This document shows, one piece after another, positions 1-11,041 of a stretch of DNA of 64,000 bases. The notes under the pieces were generated by a model that was given only the letters and a program-made list of their open reading frames with translations, made no database searches and had not been told where the DNA came from. This DNA is from Rosellinia necatrix (taxonomy: Eukaryota > Ascomycota > Sordariomycetes > Xylariales > Xylariaceae), in assembly GCA_021209875.1 (NCBI GenBank), contig JAGYVD010000003.1:2108001-2172000 (forward strand), in the 5' to 3' direction. The position numbers and the translations under genes are program-made. The number at the start of each line of letters is the position of its first letter. Position 1 is the first letter of the stretch.

Positions 1-678
1 CCTCCCTTCTGGGCCATGGCCCTCCCTCAGCTATATGTCAACTCGGGTCAGAGAGTATGGGAGTAATTCCTGTTCCGCGATGAGCGCCGACCCGCCGGCC
101 CTGGCCAGAATCCGGAAGACACGAATTTGGTCTAACCGGTATCATGCTGTGTCCCGTCAATCCAGCCGAGAGTATCCGCTTCGTTAGTACGGAAACATTT
201 TTGCCGTGGCATAGACTTATCCCATGCAGGCAGGCAAGATAATCTTTTATATATATATATACAGTCGCAAACAAGTTGATGCGTGGATACTACCGAGCAG
301 GTACGCTTGAACTGAAGTAGGTACTTCAGCTTCGTGTGCCAATTCTCCAACGCACGTACCTGGATTAGATTTTATTCCGAAACCTGAATGATTGTACAAC
401 TAGCTCAGCCATGGCAACCGGGCAGTGTGTTCGTGTCGCAATTGGTTTCTCGGTTAAAGAAAACGGAAGCTTAATTTCAAGGTGGGTAGTACTTTTAATA
501 TCGTAGCGTTGAAGGGGGAGTCAAGTCACCAATGGCATTAGTTGGACTAGTATCTCAGAGGTATATCGCGTTATCGACTACCACCCGCAGGATTGTTCCT
601 AATTTAGTCAAAAATGAAACGTTGAAAATCCAGGGGATGCCGAGGTGCTGGAACTGCCCGCAATCCCTAAAAGCGAGC

Positions 679-3345
679 TCAATGGCGCCATATCCTAACG
701 GCCCGATCCTTACCCCCGGATGCCACACATGTCCCGTCCGGTGACCACTCAACAACATATACCTCATCTTCGTGGCCTGGTAGGTCAGTTTTCAATTTGA
801 AGGTTCGCATATCCCATGTTTTCACCGTGGTATCGCGGCTACCTTTACAAATAGTAAGGTCAGTATCTTCTGTCAAAGGCGACATCTCGGAGGAACCACT
901 TAGATGTTACTCACACGATACTAACAGTCGCTGTTTCCCAATATCAGTGTGTGTAGAATAAAGCCACTAGGGAGGGGAGCATACCGAATCTGCACTGAAT
1001 GCAATTTGAAACACCGGTGCAACCTATGTAATGTCAATTCCTATGTTCTGCCGCCTACCAAACTGCCGTTCCTGTGGACGGCCAAGACAAAGTGTCTTGA
1101 TAAGTGATGTGCGCGATATCTTACTTACATGGCCTCTGAGAGTGGCAAGAAATTTCCCATCTCTATTATAGTCTTGTTAGCAAATGCTTTTTCCATCCGA
1201 AGGGAAAGGCGCGCTGACTTATCGAAAACTTTGATTGAATTGTCGAAGCTTGCGGTGGCTAAGAATAGTTAGTCTTCAGCTGTCGAGCGCGGTTGCGCAA
1301 GTGTAGGTAGGGTCCAATGCGGGATTGGGAATTATTGTACACACCGATCAGTCTACCGTCGGGTGAGAATCTCACGGCTAAAACTTGTTTCGAATGTCCC
1401 ATAAGCCTGTTTATAGGCTTAGAACCATGGGACTCAGGATCCCATATATAAACTAACCAAAACCGGAAGTTAGTTATTGCAGTTTGTAGTCATTGACCGG
1501 TGCATGTAGTGAGAATAATACGACGAAGGGTAATTTTAAACCAGCGACTCTTCGCCTCTGGTTAGGCTAGAAGATGGGAATGAAGCGGATCAATGCTCAC
1601 CAGTGCAATCGTCGCTTGCTGACACAAGCCTCTCAACAATTTTGCCACCGTGCGTAGCAGCTTTTTCAAATAACGCCTTGGCTTTCGCCCTCTGCTCTTC
1701 TATTGAGGACGGGATCACCTTCGTGTGGTCGTAGAATGCCGTTCCTAAGACACTATCGGTCGAGAGCGCAACTATGGAGACGTTAATAATGAAATAGCCC
1801 AGGTGAGATAACGTAAACGTAGAAATGCGCTTACTATGGTTGACCCAGTGCGCATGGGAACATAGTGAATGTCGAAGCGTGCCGTCGGAAGCGTTCCAGA
1901 CCTTTATTTGCCGATCCTGACTAGCAGAATAAATGTAATCTAATCCACCCCATTTCACCATAGTTACAGATGACTAAGTATGATTAGAGCCTATCTTGGC
2001 GAGCGGGTGCGGTATGGAAACGAACCTTGTGCCCCGATAGAACATGATGTGTTACGCCAGAGGTTATATATATCCGAATTGTAGAATCTTTGCTATAAGA
2101 AACGAGGTTAATATTAATTTTGACATAGTGTTATATAAAGCTTCTTACCTAGCACTTGCAAGCCTTGGGCCATCTTCTCGCCATAGGTGAAATGGCTGCC
2201 ATGCGATGCTGGTAATCCATTTACTATGGCCCCTGTGCAAATGCGTTAATGAATGCGTCTCGGTTGGAAGACTGATAGACTCCGTTACGCGTTATAGAAC
2301 GCCCGCGAAGGTAGCTTACGTGAAAGGTTTCCCTATCTGTTTCCCTGTATCTGGATCGAAGAGCCGAACCATCTATTACACCCATATTAGATGGGTTTGA
2401 TAGACCTGAGAAGAGTATTGATCCACCTTATCCATGCTGCCTGTTGCGAGATATTTGCCTGACGGATCAAATGAACAAACTAGAACCCAGCCTGAGTGCT
2501 GTAATGTATATTTTGGCGTGCCATTCTCAGTGTTCCAGACTAGAATGGGCGGTAAGAATCATGTCTGATCGTAAGTATTCCGGTGACATGCTTACTCCTT
2601 GCTGTAGAATCCCCTGATCCGGTCGCGAGTATCGAACCGCTTTTAGGTGAGAAATGGGCGGAGAGAATCGGTTGGCCATGTCCAGGAATTCTTTGCCAGG
2701 TCAGTTAGCCATAGCCAGGGCTACACAGCCGCGGAAACGTGCAGGGATGTCAGGGGTATTGTGGCAGCGGAGGTGGTAGATCACGGGACTAACCTATGGG
2801 CCATACGTGTTGCTGCCCGGACTACGACGCTGGAGTTAGCGATCTTCCTCCGAGATACCGCGAAACCGGTTCGCGCTCACCTCTGAAGACGGACTGGGGC
2901 TCCGCCGTGAGGCAGAGGGTGGTTTCAAAAGGGTTCTCCACGCCATGCTTCCGAAGGACCTCGAGGAATTCGGAGGGGCTAGGATAGGCGTCTACCACGG
3001 TGTTGGAGTTCGGGATTTGTATGCGGAATCGATACGGGGTGAAATCCTCGCGGTCCTGGATGGCAAGGAGGGTGGGTGTCAGTAGTTCGGTCTAGTCGGG
3101 GGCGTGTAGAGCCTTGGTCAACATACCCTTTGGAGAAGAGTATTCAGTAAAGAAGAAACATTCTTTTCTGTGGCATCGGCGAGGGGTATTTCGACGGTCT
3201 CGGCCAGCTCCTTGCCGTCGCTGTCGACAAAACGCGCCCTGATAGAGCCAGTGATCGTGGTAGATGTCACATCTTGTTGGATCTGCGAGCGCTCTAGGGC
3301 TTCGCGCTTTTGCCTCTTTGAGGGCGGTGGAACCACGGTGGCCAT
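679..3345 (-). CDS. RSA4: Ribosome assembly protein 4 (Notchless/NLE1 homologue), 16 exons
   Basis: WD40 protein that in yeast binds the AAA-ATPase Rea1/Midasin and drives maturation and export of pre-60S particles in the nucleolus and nucleus. Exon 1 (3127-3345) and exon 2 (2881-3055) encode the N-terminal NLE domain. The remaining exons encode the beta-propeller, ending with the family-typical GHEDEVYVVEWSPDG and a final IWRH. Exons, 5' to 3': 3345-3127, 3055-2881, 2821-2794, 2690-2596, 2539-2427, 2372-2320, 2232-2149, 2092-2026, 1973-1835, 1771-1601, 1452-1345, 1258-1219, 1162-1129, 1023-985, 930-915, 842-679. They total 1545 nt, or 514 residues, close to the usual family length of about 515. 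All 15 introns are GT-AG. The intron number and a 16-nt exon are unusual. Transcribed divergently from MSH4. Confidence 0.93.
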
Positions 3346-3884
3346 ATGTTAAAGAATCCGAGTCGAACAGCTTTTTTCTACAGTATCTGGTGTTGACCTT
3401 ACTGATATCGGTACCTATCTATACCTTCGGTAGGTAGTTAGTTAGCTTTACTTTTCGCGGGGTGACATTTGAGATTCAAAAAAGTTAGGCCCCACCAACT
3501 GTATCTTATCTTATCGACTAGGTAGGACTGAGGACCTTGATGGGTCAAGGATCTAACCGAAACAGGTTAAATTGATACCTACCTAGGTTAGTGGCATGTC
3601 TAGGCATGTACATATGCGAAGTATATAAATCTTGGCAGGGGGGGGGGGGCAACGCGCATGAGCTGCGGCTTCCGTAGAATTAGTGAAGGCGATGGCAGAC
3701 ATTCTTGCCAATGGCATCAGATCGAGCTGAACTCTCTTCTTAAGCGGTATGAATTTTACCATTAACACCTATGGTTATGCATCATCGGATCTACAATCTC
3801 TTTCTCCGCCTGCTTTCGGGTTTCCATAAATTGAGTTGCCTTGACGACTAGATACCTTGTAGATCTAGAGGACTACGGTTCGAC
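3346..3884. promoter_or_regulatory. Shared upstream region of RSA4 and MSH4
   Basis: Spacer of about 540 bp between two divergent start codons. It holds a G12 run at 3638-3649 and TACCTACC-like motifs near 3414-3435. I see no further coding potential. Its role as a bidirectional promoter is inferred from gene orientation only. Confidence 0.4.
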
Positions 3885-6800
3885 ATGTCTCATGCTAGTA
3901 GACCGCTAACATCTCCCACTCCCATCCTCGTACCTCGACAGCATGTGTCTTCCGGGAGCCGGCCTTCGCTCCAGCGGCATGATGTCTATTCTATCTCCTC
4001 GGGATCTTCGGGGTCTTCGCCTTCGTATTCGTCTGCCCGTCCCCAAACTCTTTCTCCCAGGCCCTCGGCAAGTGTCAGCCAATGCCCCCCCCCTCTTATA
4101 GCACTTCCCGTTCCGTAACCAGTCCACCTCGCCCCCGTAGCCAACCCCGTCGAAACAGTACGGCGTCTGGACGGAAATCCCGCGCGAACTCGACCATTTG
4201 GGGTTCTGACTCGCACACTGTCATATGCGCCGTCACTGAAGCGCGGGGCGTGTCTCCCCTCCGTTGGTCTTTCTTTCGTGAACATCACAACCAACGAAGC
4301 TGTCTTGAGCCAGATCTGTGACACACAGTTCTACGTCAGAACCATACACAAGATTCATATGTATGAGCCATCTACAATCCTAATAGTGCACACCGCATTG
4401 CCGCCAAATCGGAGGTCAAATCTTCTCTCTATCATTGAAGCAGAACTCCCTGGCACTCCCATTGAGTCGCTCGATCGTAAGTACTGGTCTGAGTATGCTG
4501 GTCTAGAGTTTGTTCAGAATCTGGCATTCCGGGATGACCTAGAGGCAATAAAAGTAGCGATTGGTGGCAATTTCTATGCTACATGTTCTTTCGCCGCTGT
4601 GAGATCTCCAAGTTACTCGCCTGGTGTCAAGTATCTTACCGGGCATAGGCCATGAAATACATAGACCTATCTTGCAAAGTGGCGATTGCACCCCATTCCT
4701 TGCGGATACGATATCAGCCATCAGAGAACACGATGATGATCGATCTGTCTACCATTCACTCGCTGGAGCTGATCCAAAACCTGCAAGAGCCGAGGTCGAA
4801 GGACTGTCTTTTTGGCCTACTGAATGAATGTCTAACGCCAATGGGGTCACGGATGTTGCGTAGCAATATCGTACAACCCTCGAGTCAAGTTGAGAGTACT
4901 CTTGTGCCGCGTTATGATGCACTGGAAGAGCTCACCATGAAAGAAGATATGTTCTTTGAAGTCCGCAAAGGTGTCACGCACCAATTCACTCAAGCCGATG
5001 ACGGTGTAAACTAACTAGCTGTAGCCCTTAGGGAATTTACAGACGTCGAGAAGCTTCTGACAAACGTATGCCTCCTATCTCCACGATAGTCACAGCAAGG
5101 CTGACCAAAAAAAGCTTGTTATTGTACCGCAGCAATCTTCAATATTTGCGTCAGAGCTCGCAATTGAATTGATCCTGAAAGTCAAATCATTTGTCATTGC
5201 TGTCCCCCAGTTACGCGAGGCCTTAACGGCTGCACGGACAGATCTCCTGAAGCGCATATATGAACTATGTCGTCCCGAAGTGACCCAGCCGGTAATGAAC
5301 ATGATAGCAGAAACCATTAATTCCGACGTTACTGCAATGAAAACGCCCATTGATATGCGAAACCAAAGAACATACGCCGTTAAGGTACGTATTAGTGCAG
5401 CGTATCGATGATCAACATCTGACTTCACTATAGTCTGGCGTCCATGGGCTCCTGGATGTTGCTCGCCAGACCTACAAAGAGGCAACGGAAGATGTATACC
5501 AACATGTGGATGAACTTAGTAGTAAGATTCATGTTTAATTTTTGGGGAAGTAATCTAACTGGGTTAAGAGGAACACGAGCTCACAGTTGATCTGAAGTTT
5601 GATAATCGCCGTAAATTCTGGCTGCGGCTAGAACAGAATGAATTTGAAGACCGAGAGTTACCCGACGTCTTTATCAACAAGATAGTTAGGAATCGATGGC
5701 TTGAGTGCCAAACATTGATATTAGTTCAACTGAATAACCGAATAACCGATTCGCATAATGAGGCCGTAATGTTAAGCGACAAGGTTATCCAATATCTTCT
5801 GGACGATATTCGAGAGCACGTCCCAGATCTTTTTCGTGTGTGTGAGGGCATCGCACTCTTGGACATGGTAGCATCATTTGCCCAGTCGACTACAACAAGG
5901 GATTATGTGCGGCCCGAAATCAGTGATACCCTAGCCCTGAAGAGCGCGCGACATCCTATTTGTGAACGTGTATGTACCTTTCCGAATGATTTCTTGCTTG
6001 AATTAATATGATTTAGGCGAATCCTGAACGGTTTATTCCGAACGATGCTTACGCAGACGAGCAGCATCGATTTCAAATCATCACAGGGTGTAACATGAGC
6101 GGGAAAAGTACCTATATCAGGACACTAGCGCTCGTGCAAGTTATGGCTCAAATCGGCTCCTTTGTTCCAGCGCGATACGCGGCCTTTCCAATTATTCAGC
6201 AACTCTTCATACGAATATCTACCGACGATAGCATTGAGGCGAACATGTCCACATTCTCGCTTGAGATGAGGGAGATGGCCTTCATCTTAAGGTAGGCGGA
6301 CACTCATTCCTCTTATGAATATATCTAACTGATGCAAGGAACATTAATAATAAGAGTCTTACCATTATCGATGAACTAGGCAGGGGAACTAGTTCTAGAG
6401 ACGGCTTGGCAATTGCTCTTGCGATATCTGAAGCTCTCATCCAGAGCGGTTCTATTGTATGGTTTGTAACTCATTTCGAGGAACTTGGTAAGATTATCCC
6501 ACTGCGGGGCATCTCTCAAGGCTAACATTGATATGATCAATAGCAACGATATTGAGTAGTCGACCAGGAGTGCTCAATCTCCATCTTGAAACGAATATTT
6601 CACATCCATCCGAAGACCAAGCCCGCATGACTATGCTTTACAAGATCAAATCGGGACCCGTTCGAGAGAGGAACTACGGCCTCAATCTTGCAAGAGCAAT
6701 GGGTTTCCCTAAGCACTTCATCGAAGTCGCACAGGAAGTTTCGCACAAATTAACGGAGTCTAAGGAAAAAAAGAAAAATGCATCTGCATCGAGACGCGTA

Positions 6801-6968
6801 GCTCGCCAGCGAAAGCTGATTCTTAACCTAACCTCGACATTAATGCAATTGAGCAGATCGGACATGGATGATGCAGCAATAGGCAGTTATCTCCGGTGCC
6901 TTCAGGATGAATTTGTTCTGAGAATGGATAGTGAGAGTACTAAAGAGGAACCTGAAGAGAGAGATTAA
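3885..6968 (+). CDS. MSH4: Meiotic MutS homologue 4, 9 exons, with a frame break in exon 1
   Basis: MutS-family ATPase that pairs with MSH5 to stabilise recombination intermediates and promote meiotic crossovers; it lacks a mismatch-recognition domain. Exon 1 ends at 4598. Later exons: 4649-4970, 5025-5065, 5115-5384, 5434-5521, 5569-5969, 6017-6291, 6339-6487 and 6544-6968. They encode the core and clamp regions, Walker A ([11 protein letters not shown], near 6090), Walker B ([14 protein letters not shown]) and the C-terminal helix-turn-helix. Exons 2-9 sum to 657 codons in frame. In exon 1 the conserved stretch around [14 protein letters not shown] is interrupted by one surplus C in a C4 run at 4256-4259. 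A second frame change falls at a C9 run (4085-4093), so the true start may be 3885 or ATG 4082. This is either an assembly error or early decay; the downstream exons look intact. Confidence 0.88.
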
Positions 6969-7417
6969 GCTGCTATTCCAATGCTTTGCAAACCCACTCA
7001 GATAGAATTTTCTCACCTCCATGTAGGGAATATTTGCTTTAACTAACTACAGTAAATTGTCTACATAATCATCAAACCAGACTTTACTTGTTGATGTTCT
7101 GATCAAATGGTATAGTACCATGCTAGCCAACCGCCTAAACGATTGATGTCATTGCAGTGTTATAATCAGATGGGATTGAATGGAATGATCGTGGGGGGTA
7201 TCGTCAAAATTCCTGTTCATAAATCGTCGAAAGTTACCTCGTGCTGGCCCAGCTCCTCTCCCGTATTCCCGAGTTCAACTCTACCCAGCCTAAAACGTCA
7301 TGGAGGTTCTAGCATTGCCTGGGCAGAAAATCGAGTCGAAGAAGTTTATTCCACAACATAAGTATCCAGATTACTGAAACCGAAATGCAAGCCCAAACTA
7401 CCTAGCTGCTTACTTGT
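6969..7417. other. Convergent 3' spacer between MSH4 and the FAD monooxygenase
   Basis: About 450 bp between two converging stop codons, AT-rich, with only short chance reading frames. It should hold both 3' untranslated regions. No repeat or RNA gene was recognised. Confidence 0.4.
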
Positions 7418-9432
7418 CTATATATCCGCCAAAAAACGGAGGATATACAAAAGAGTATAGGCGTATAACATCCAATTGATAAATTCGGTCATGGTCGAGG
7501 GGAGCATGCCTCGGAGTAGGCTTTTCGGACGCGCCCGACCCGTCTCCGCCGCCTCGCCGTCGGTCCCGACAAGCCAGGCGAGGAGCTCGTCGAGGCGCTC
7601 GAGGCCGCCGATGGCGGCGACGTGGGCGTCCGGGCGGACGTAGACGAAGCCCGGGGCGGAGAAGCCGTAGGTGCTGTGCAGGCCGTGGCTGTAGGGGCGG
7701 GGGCCGTCGCGGCTCCGCTCGACGATGATGTCGAAGTGCGCGCACCGGTCTGCGGCGCGCTGCAGGGCTGCCCGCTCCGTGCGGTTGGGGCGCGCGCTCA
7801 AGAACAGCACGACGGTGTACGACTTCCGGGAGAGGAGCGCGTGCAGGCGCGTCGCCCGGCCGCCGGAGTGGACGTCGCCGTCCGGCGCGCGGTCGCCGGG
7901 GCGGACGGGCCCGGCGAACCCGCGCCCGCGCCCGCCGCTGCCGTGGAAGACGAGGGGACCGTCGCGGTAGCGGATGTCGAACTGCGACAGGGAGCCGTAG
8001 ATCCTCCTCAGGCTCGGCGGGGAGAGGACGAAGGGGGGCCAGCAAGGGCAGGGTCAGGTTCCGCAGCGACACGGCGAGGGGGGTCCGTCATGCTCACGAG
8101 CCGGAAGACGCGGTCCGTCGAGGCGACCAGGCCGAGCCCGACGGGGCGGCGCTCCGCGTCGAAGGTGTCGAGGAGGGCCGGGGACGCCCGCCCGCGCAGC
8201 ACGTGCCCGAGCTTCCAGCCGAGGTTGAGCGCGTCCTGCAACGCCGTGTTGAGGCCCTGCCCGCCCACGGGCGAGTGGATGTGCGCGGCGTCGCCGACGA
8301 GGAAGAGCCGCCCGTCCCGGTACGAGCTGGCGACGTAGTGGTGCAGGCGGAAGGGCGCGGCCCACAACGCCTCCACGGCCCGGCCGCCGCCGCCGCCCGG
8401 CAGCGCCCTGGCCACGGCCGCGTTGATCTCGTCGAGCGCCTGCACCGGCGCCGAGGGCCGCTCGCGCGACGTCATGATCCGCACCCAGCCGCCCGCCATC
8501 GGGAACAGCGCGAACAGTCCCGTCCCGAGGACGACGTGGTAGCGGTCCGTCGGGAGCTGGAGGTTCTCGATGGTCGCTGTGGTTCGACGGGGCCGCCGTC
8601 AAGGTTAGTTACTGTAGGTGTTTGTTTCTATTGTGATTGCCAAACCCCCCAGTCCCCCTCCCCCCGCGAATGGAATCGCCAGCTCGGGAGAAATGATCGG
8701 GACTCTGGGCTTACCGTCGCACATCAGGAACTCTTGGGGGTATGTGCCGCCCTCGAATTTGATGTTCTTGGAACTCTTGCGCACGACGCTGTGCGCCCCG
8801 TCGGCGCCGACGACGTACTTGGCCCGGATCTCCTCCTCAATACCCTCTTTTCTGTTGCGGAGAGTAACAGACACGCCGTTCATACTGGGGTACACGCATT
8901 TAGTTATGATTATGCTGAGCAATGTATGTGCTATTCAGGAGAGGAGGAGCCGTTTTGGGCAACTTCTGGTTTAGAATGAGAGGGCGGTGGGCTGAAGAAT
9001 GACTTACTCCTGAACGATCCTCTTAGCCTTGGTGCCGCGCTCAACATTGCGCCCATATTTCTCCTTCAAGCATTCGTCAAGGTAGGATTCGGTGTCGGCC
9101 TGGGAAAGCAAGCAGGGAAGGCTGAACTCCGAATCTCTATAGTTTGCAACGGCCCTGATGTCGACGTCGAGGACCGGCTTGTTGTTCACCCACGCCATGG
9201 GCCCGCTCGTCACGCTCCCCTTCTCATAGAGCTTGCGGGCGTCGCCGTGACGGTTCATCACCTCGAAGCTCCGCGGTTGGATGATAAGGGCTCGTGACTT
9301 GTTGCACCGCTCAGGGGCCTTGTCTATAACGCGGAAGTTAATTCCCTGCTCGGCGAGCTCGAGGGCCAACATAGTGCCGGCCGGCCCTGCGCCGACGACC
9401 AAGACGTCAAGGTCTGGTATTTCGTTCAACAT
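7418..9432 (-). CDS. FAD-dependent aromatic monooxygenase (phenol 2-monooxygenase-like), frame breaks in exon 3
   Basis: Flavoprotein hydroxylase of the PHBH/phenol hydroxylase superfamily; the substrate cannot be read from sequence. Exon 1 (9432-9008) opens with the dinucleotide-binding [14 protein letters not shown]. Exon 2 (8884-8715) has the [13 protein letters not shown] motif. Exon 3 starts at 8576 and carries [16 protein letters not shown], the second FAD-binding motif. The C-terminal part fits the thioredoxin-like domain of phenol hydroxylases and ends in a hydrophobic tail of about 24 residues, unusual for this mostly soluble family. Two single-base excesses in C6 runs (8078-8083 and 8033-8038 on the plus strand as G6) shift the frame twice, yet the sequence stays coding-like after each. 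So it is either a damaged gene or contains assembly errors. Exon 3 is much more GC-rich than exons 1 and 2. Confidence 0.8.
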
Positions 9433-9985
9433 CTTGTTGTAATATAACGTCGATAACCGGTGGATTTGGCTAGTGTAAAGATAATCGGACGATAATAAGA
9501 AACGGGCTCTGGAGGTAATTCAGACATCTAAGCTAGAGGGCGACTTCAGGGATTTAGGTAGAAACTTGCCAAGGAGTGGCTCAGCCATTCAAGGAAGAAA
9601 CGCGTTTGTGCAATACTGCTGGCCTATGGTAGATACGTACATGGCCAGGCATAATCCGATGCAAGGGGCGAATTATTCGTGATCGTACGTGTTACAGAGT
9701 GTATGGGATGTGGCTCATGGGATAGGTCTTTGGTATTTCCCCAACATACCATCTCCTCACAAAAAGTTGCCCGTTAGGATTCACGTACATATCTGGAGGC
9801 CAGAGGTAATTCCCAGGAACCTATCGTCGGATCCGATCGAGATGATTCGCTTTGGTCATGGCAAAGTCCTATTACGATCAGCCCTTGCTTTATTTCCTTG
9901 CCGGGTTTATCCCTTCGGCAAGCCCACCTAAACAAATACGGGAGGGATTAAAAAAAAAAAACAAAAGAGATAAACAAAAATAAAA
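9433..9985. other. Upstream spacer of the FAD monooxygenase
   Basis: AT-rich spacer holding the presumed promoter of the monooxygenase, ending in an A-rich tract (9951-9990). No conserved reading frame was recognised. Confidence 0.3.
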
Positions 9986-9989
9986 CTAA

Positions 9990-10295
9990 AAACCCTTAGA
10001 CTTACCGGCGTCCCCTCCCACCCAAACGCCGCGAGCCAGGACGCGACCGTAGCCAGGCTGCCGCGCCAAATGTCTCGTCTCGGCCGCGGCCTCCTGGGTG
10101 GGTCGGCGACGATGCGGCGGGCGAACCCGTCGGGGTCGAGTTTGACGCGTAGCGTGCGCGTGGCGGCGTGTTAGCGCCGCCTTGGACACCATATATGCCG
10201 CCCAATACGGCGGCATGACGTGGTTCGCGCAGGCGTTGTTGACGAGTATATTCGGCCTCGCCCCGGCAATTTGGAAGAGGGGGATAAAAGTGCAA
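9990..10295 (-). pseudogene. Remnant of a short-chain dehydrogenase/reductase
   Basis: Read on the minus strand, one frame gives PNILVNNACANHVMPPYW followed at once by AAYMVSKAALTR. These are the NNA structural motif and the YxxxK catalytic motif of classical SDR enzymes. In intact SDRs the two motifs are separated by roughly 60-70 residues; here only about 15 remain, so the middle (including the catalytic Ser region) appears deleted. After LTR the homology-like reading (TRTLRVKLDPDGFARRIV) moves to another frame. There is no N-terminal Rossmann GxxxGxG segment upstream. It is GC-rich against AT-rich surroundings. The family assignment rests on the two short motifs. Confidence 0.55.
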
Positions 10296-10299
10296 TAGA

Positions 10300-11041
10300 G
10301 GCCTCCAACAACTCAGTATTGACGACTGAGAGCACTTCTCTACGACTCAGGAGACTATGTTGTACAACACAGAGGAGGTGTGATTCCATACGCAAAGGGC
10401 TCTCCCGTTCTCATTACTACCTAGCCTACCGTACGTAAATGTGTTTATGATTAAGATAGGCTACACTCCCTACTACTATTGAATCCTCATAAGTCTGTGA
10501 TTTGGGTGCCTTTGTGTGCTAGCTACTAAGTATTAATGTTGTGACTGAAAACCCAGAGCGCCCCCCCTTTTTTTTTTTTCGTGGCGTGTATTACAACCTT
10601 CATGTTGTGGCTCAGAATCTATCATGACGAGCCCTTGAGCAGGATCGTGGTGTTACCCACACCATTTTATCCCTTACGTCCTCATTATCTATAGGAACTG
10701 CTCTGACCGACGAAGGATAGACATCCGATACATAACATTTGTCAGGGAGAGACAGAGATATCCGCTGTGATATCCGCCACGTGTTACATATCCTTACCTT
10801 TATTTATTATACATGTATGTATTATAAGTAAGACCTAGGAAACAAAAGCTCGAAGCACCAATAGGGGAGAGCATCTCGTATGAACAACATCAACATATCT
10901 ATGACGCGAGCAACCGCCGCTGTTGAACTAAATCTTACAACTTTATAATTTGGTATCATTAAGGATTTATACTCTTTATCTATATACACTTGGTGGCTTT
11001 CCGAATAGCCACATGACGCCATGCTATCTGTAGTTTTTGTA
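10300..11041. other. AT-rich spacer downstream of the GH43 gene
   Basis: About 740 bp with homopolymers (a C run followed by a T run at 10561-10579) and no recognised gene. It probably includes the 3' untranslated region of the GH43 gene. Confidence 0.3.

Noticed and set aside
679..3345. RSA4 as a stop-riddled pseudogene
   Set aside because: The stops lie in introns; all exons join in frame to a full-length 514-residue protein.
5066..5114. A further frameshift in MSH4 after KLLTN
   Set aside because: A 49-nt intron (GTATGC to AAAAAAAG, with CTGAC branch site) restores [13 protein letters not shown] in frame and gives a gapless family-like reading.
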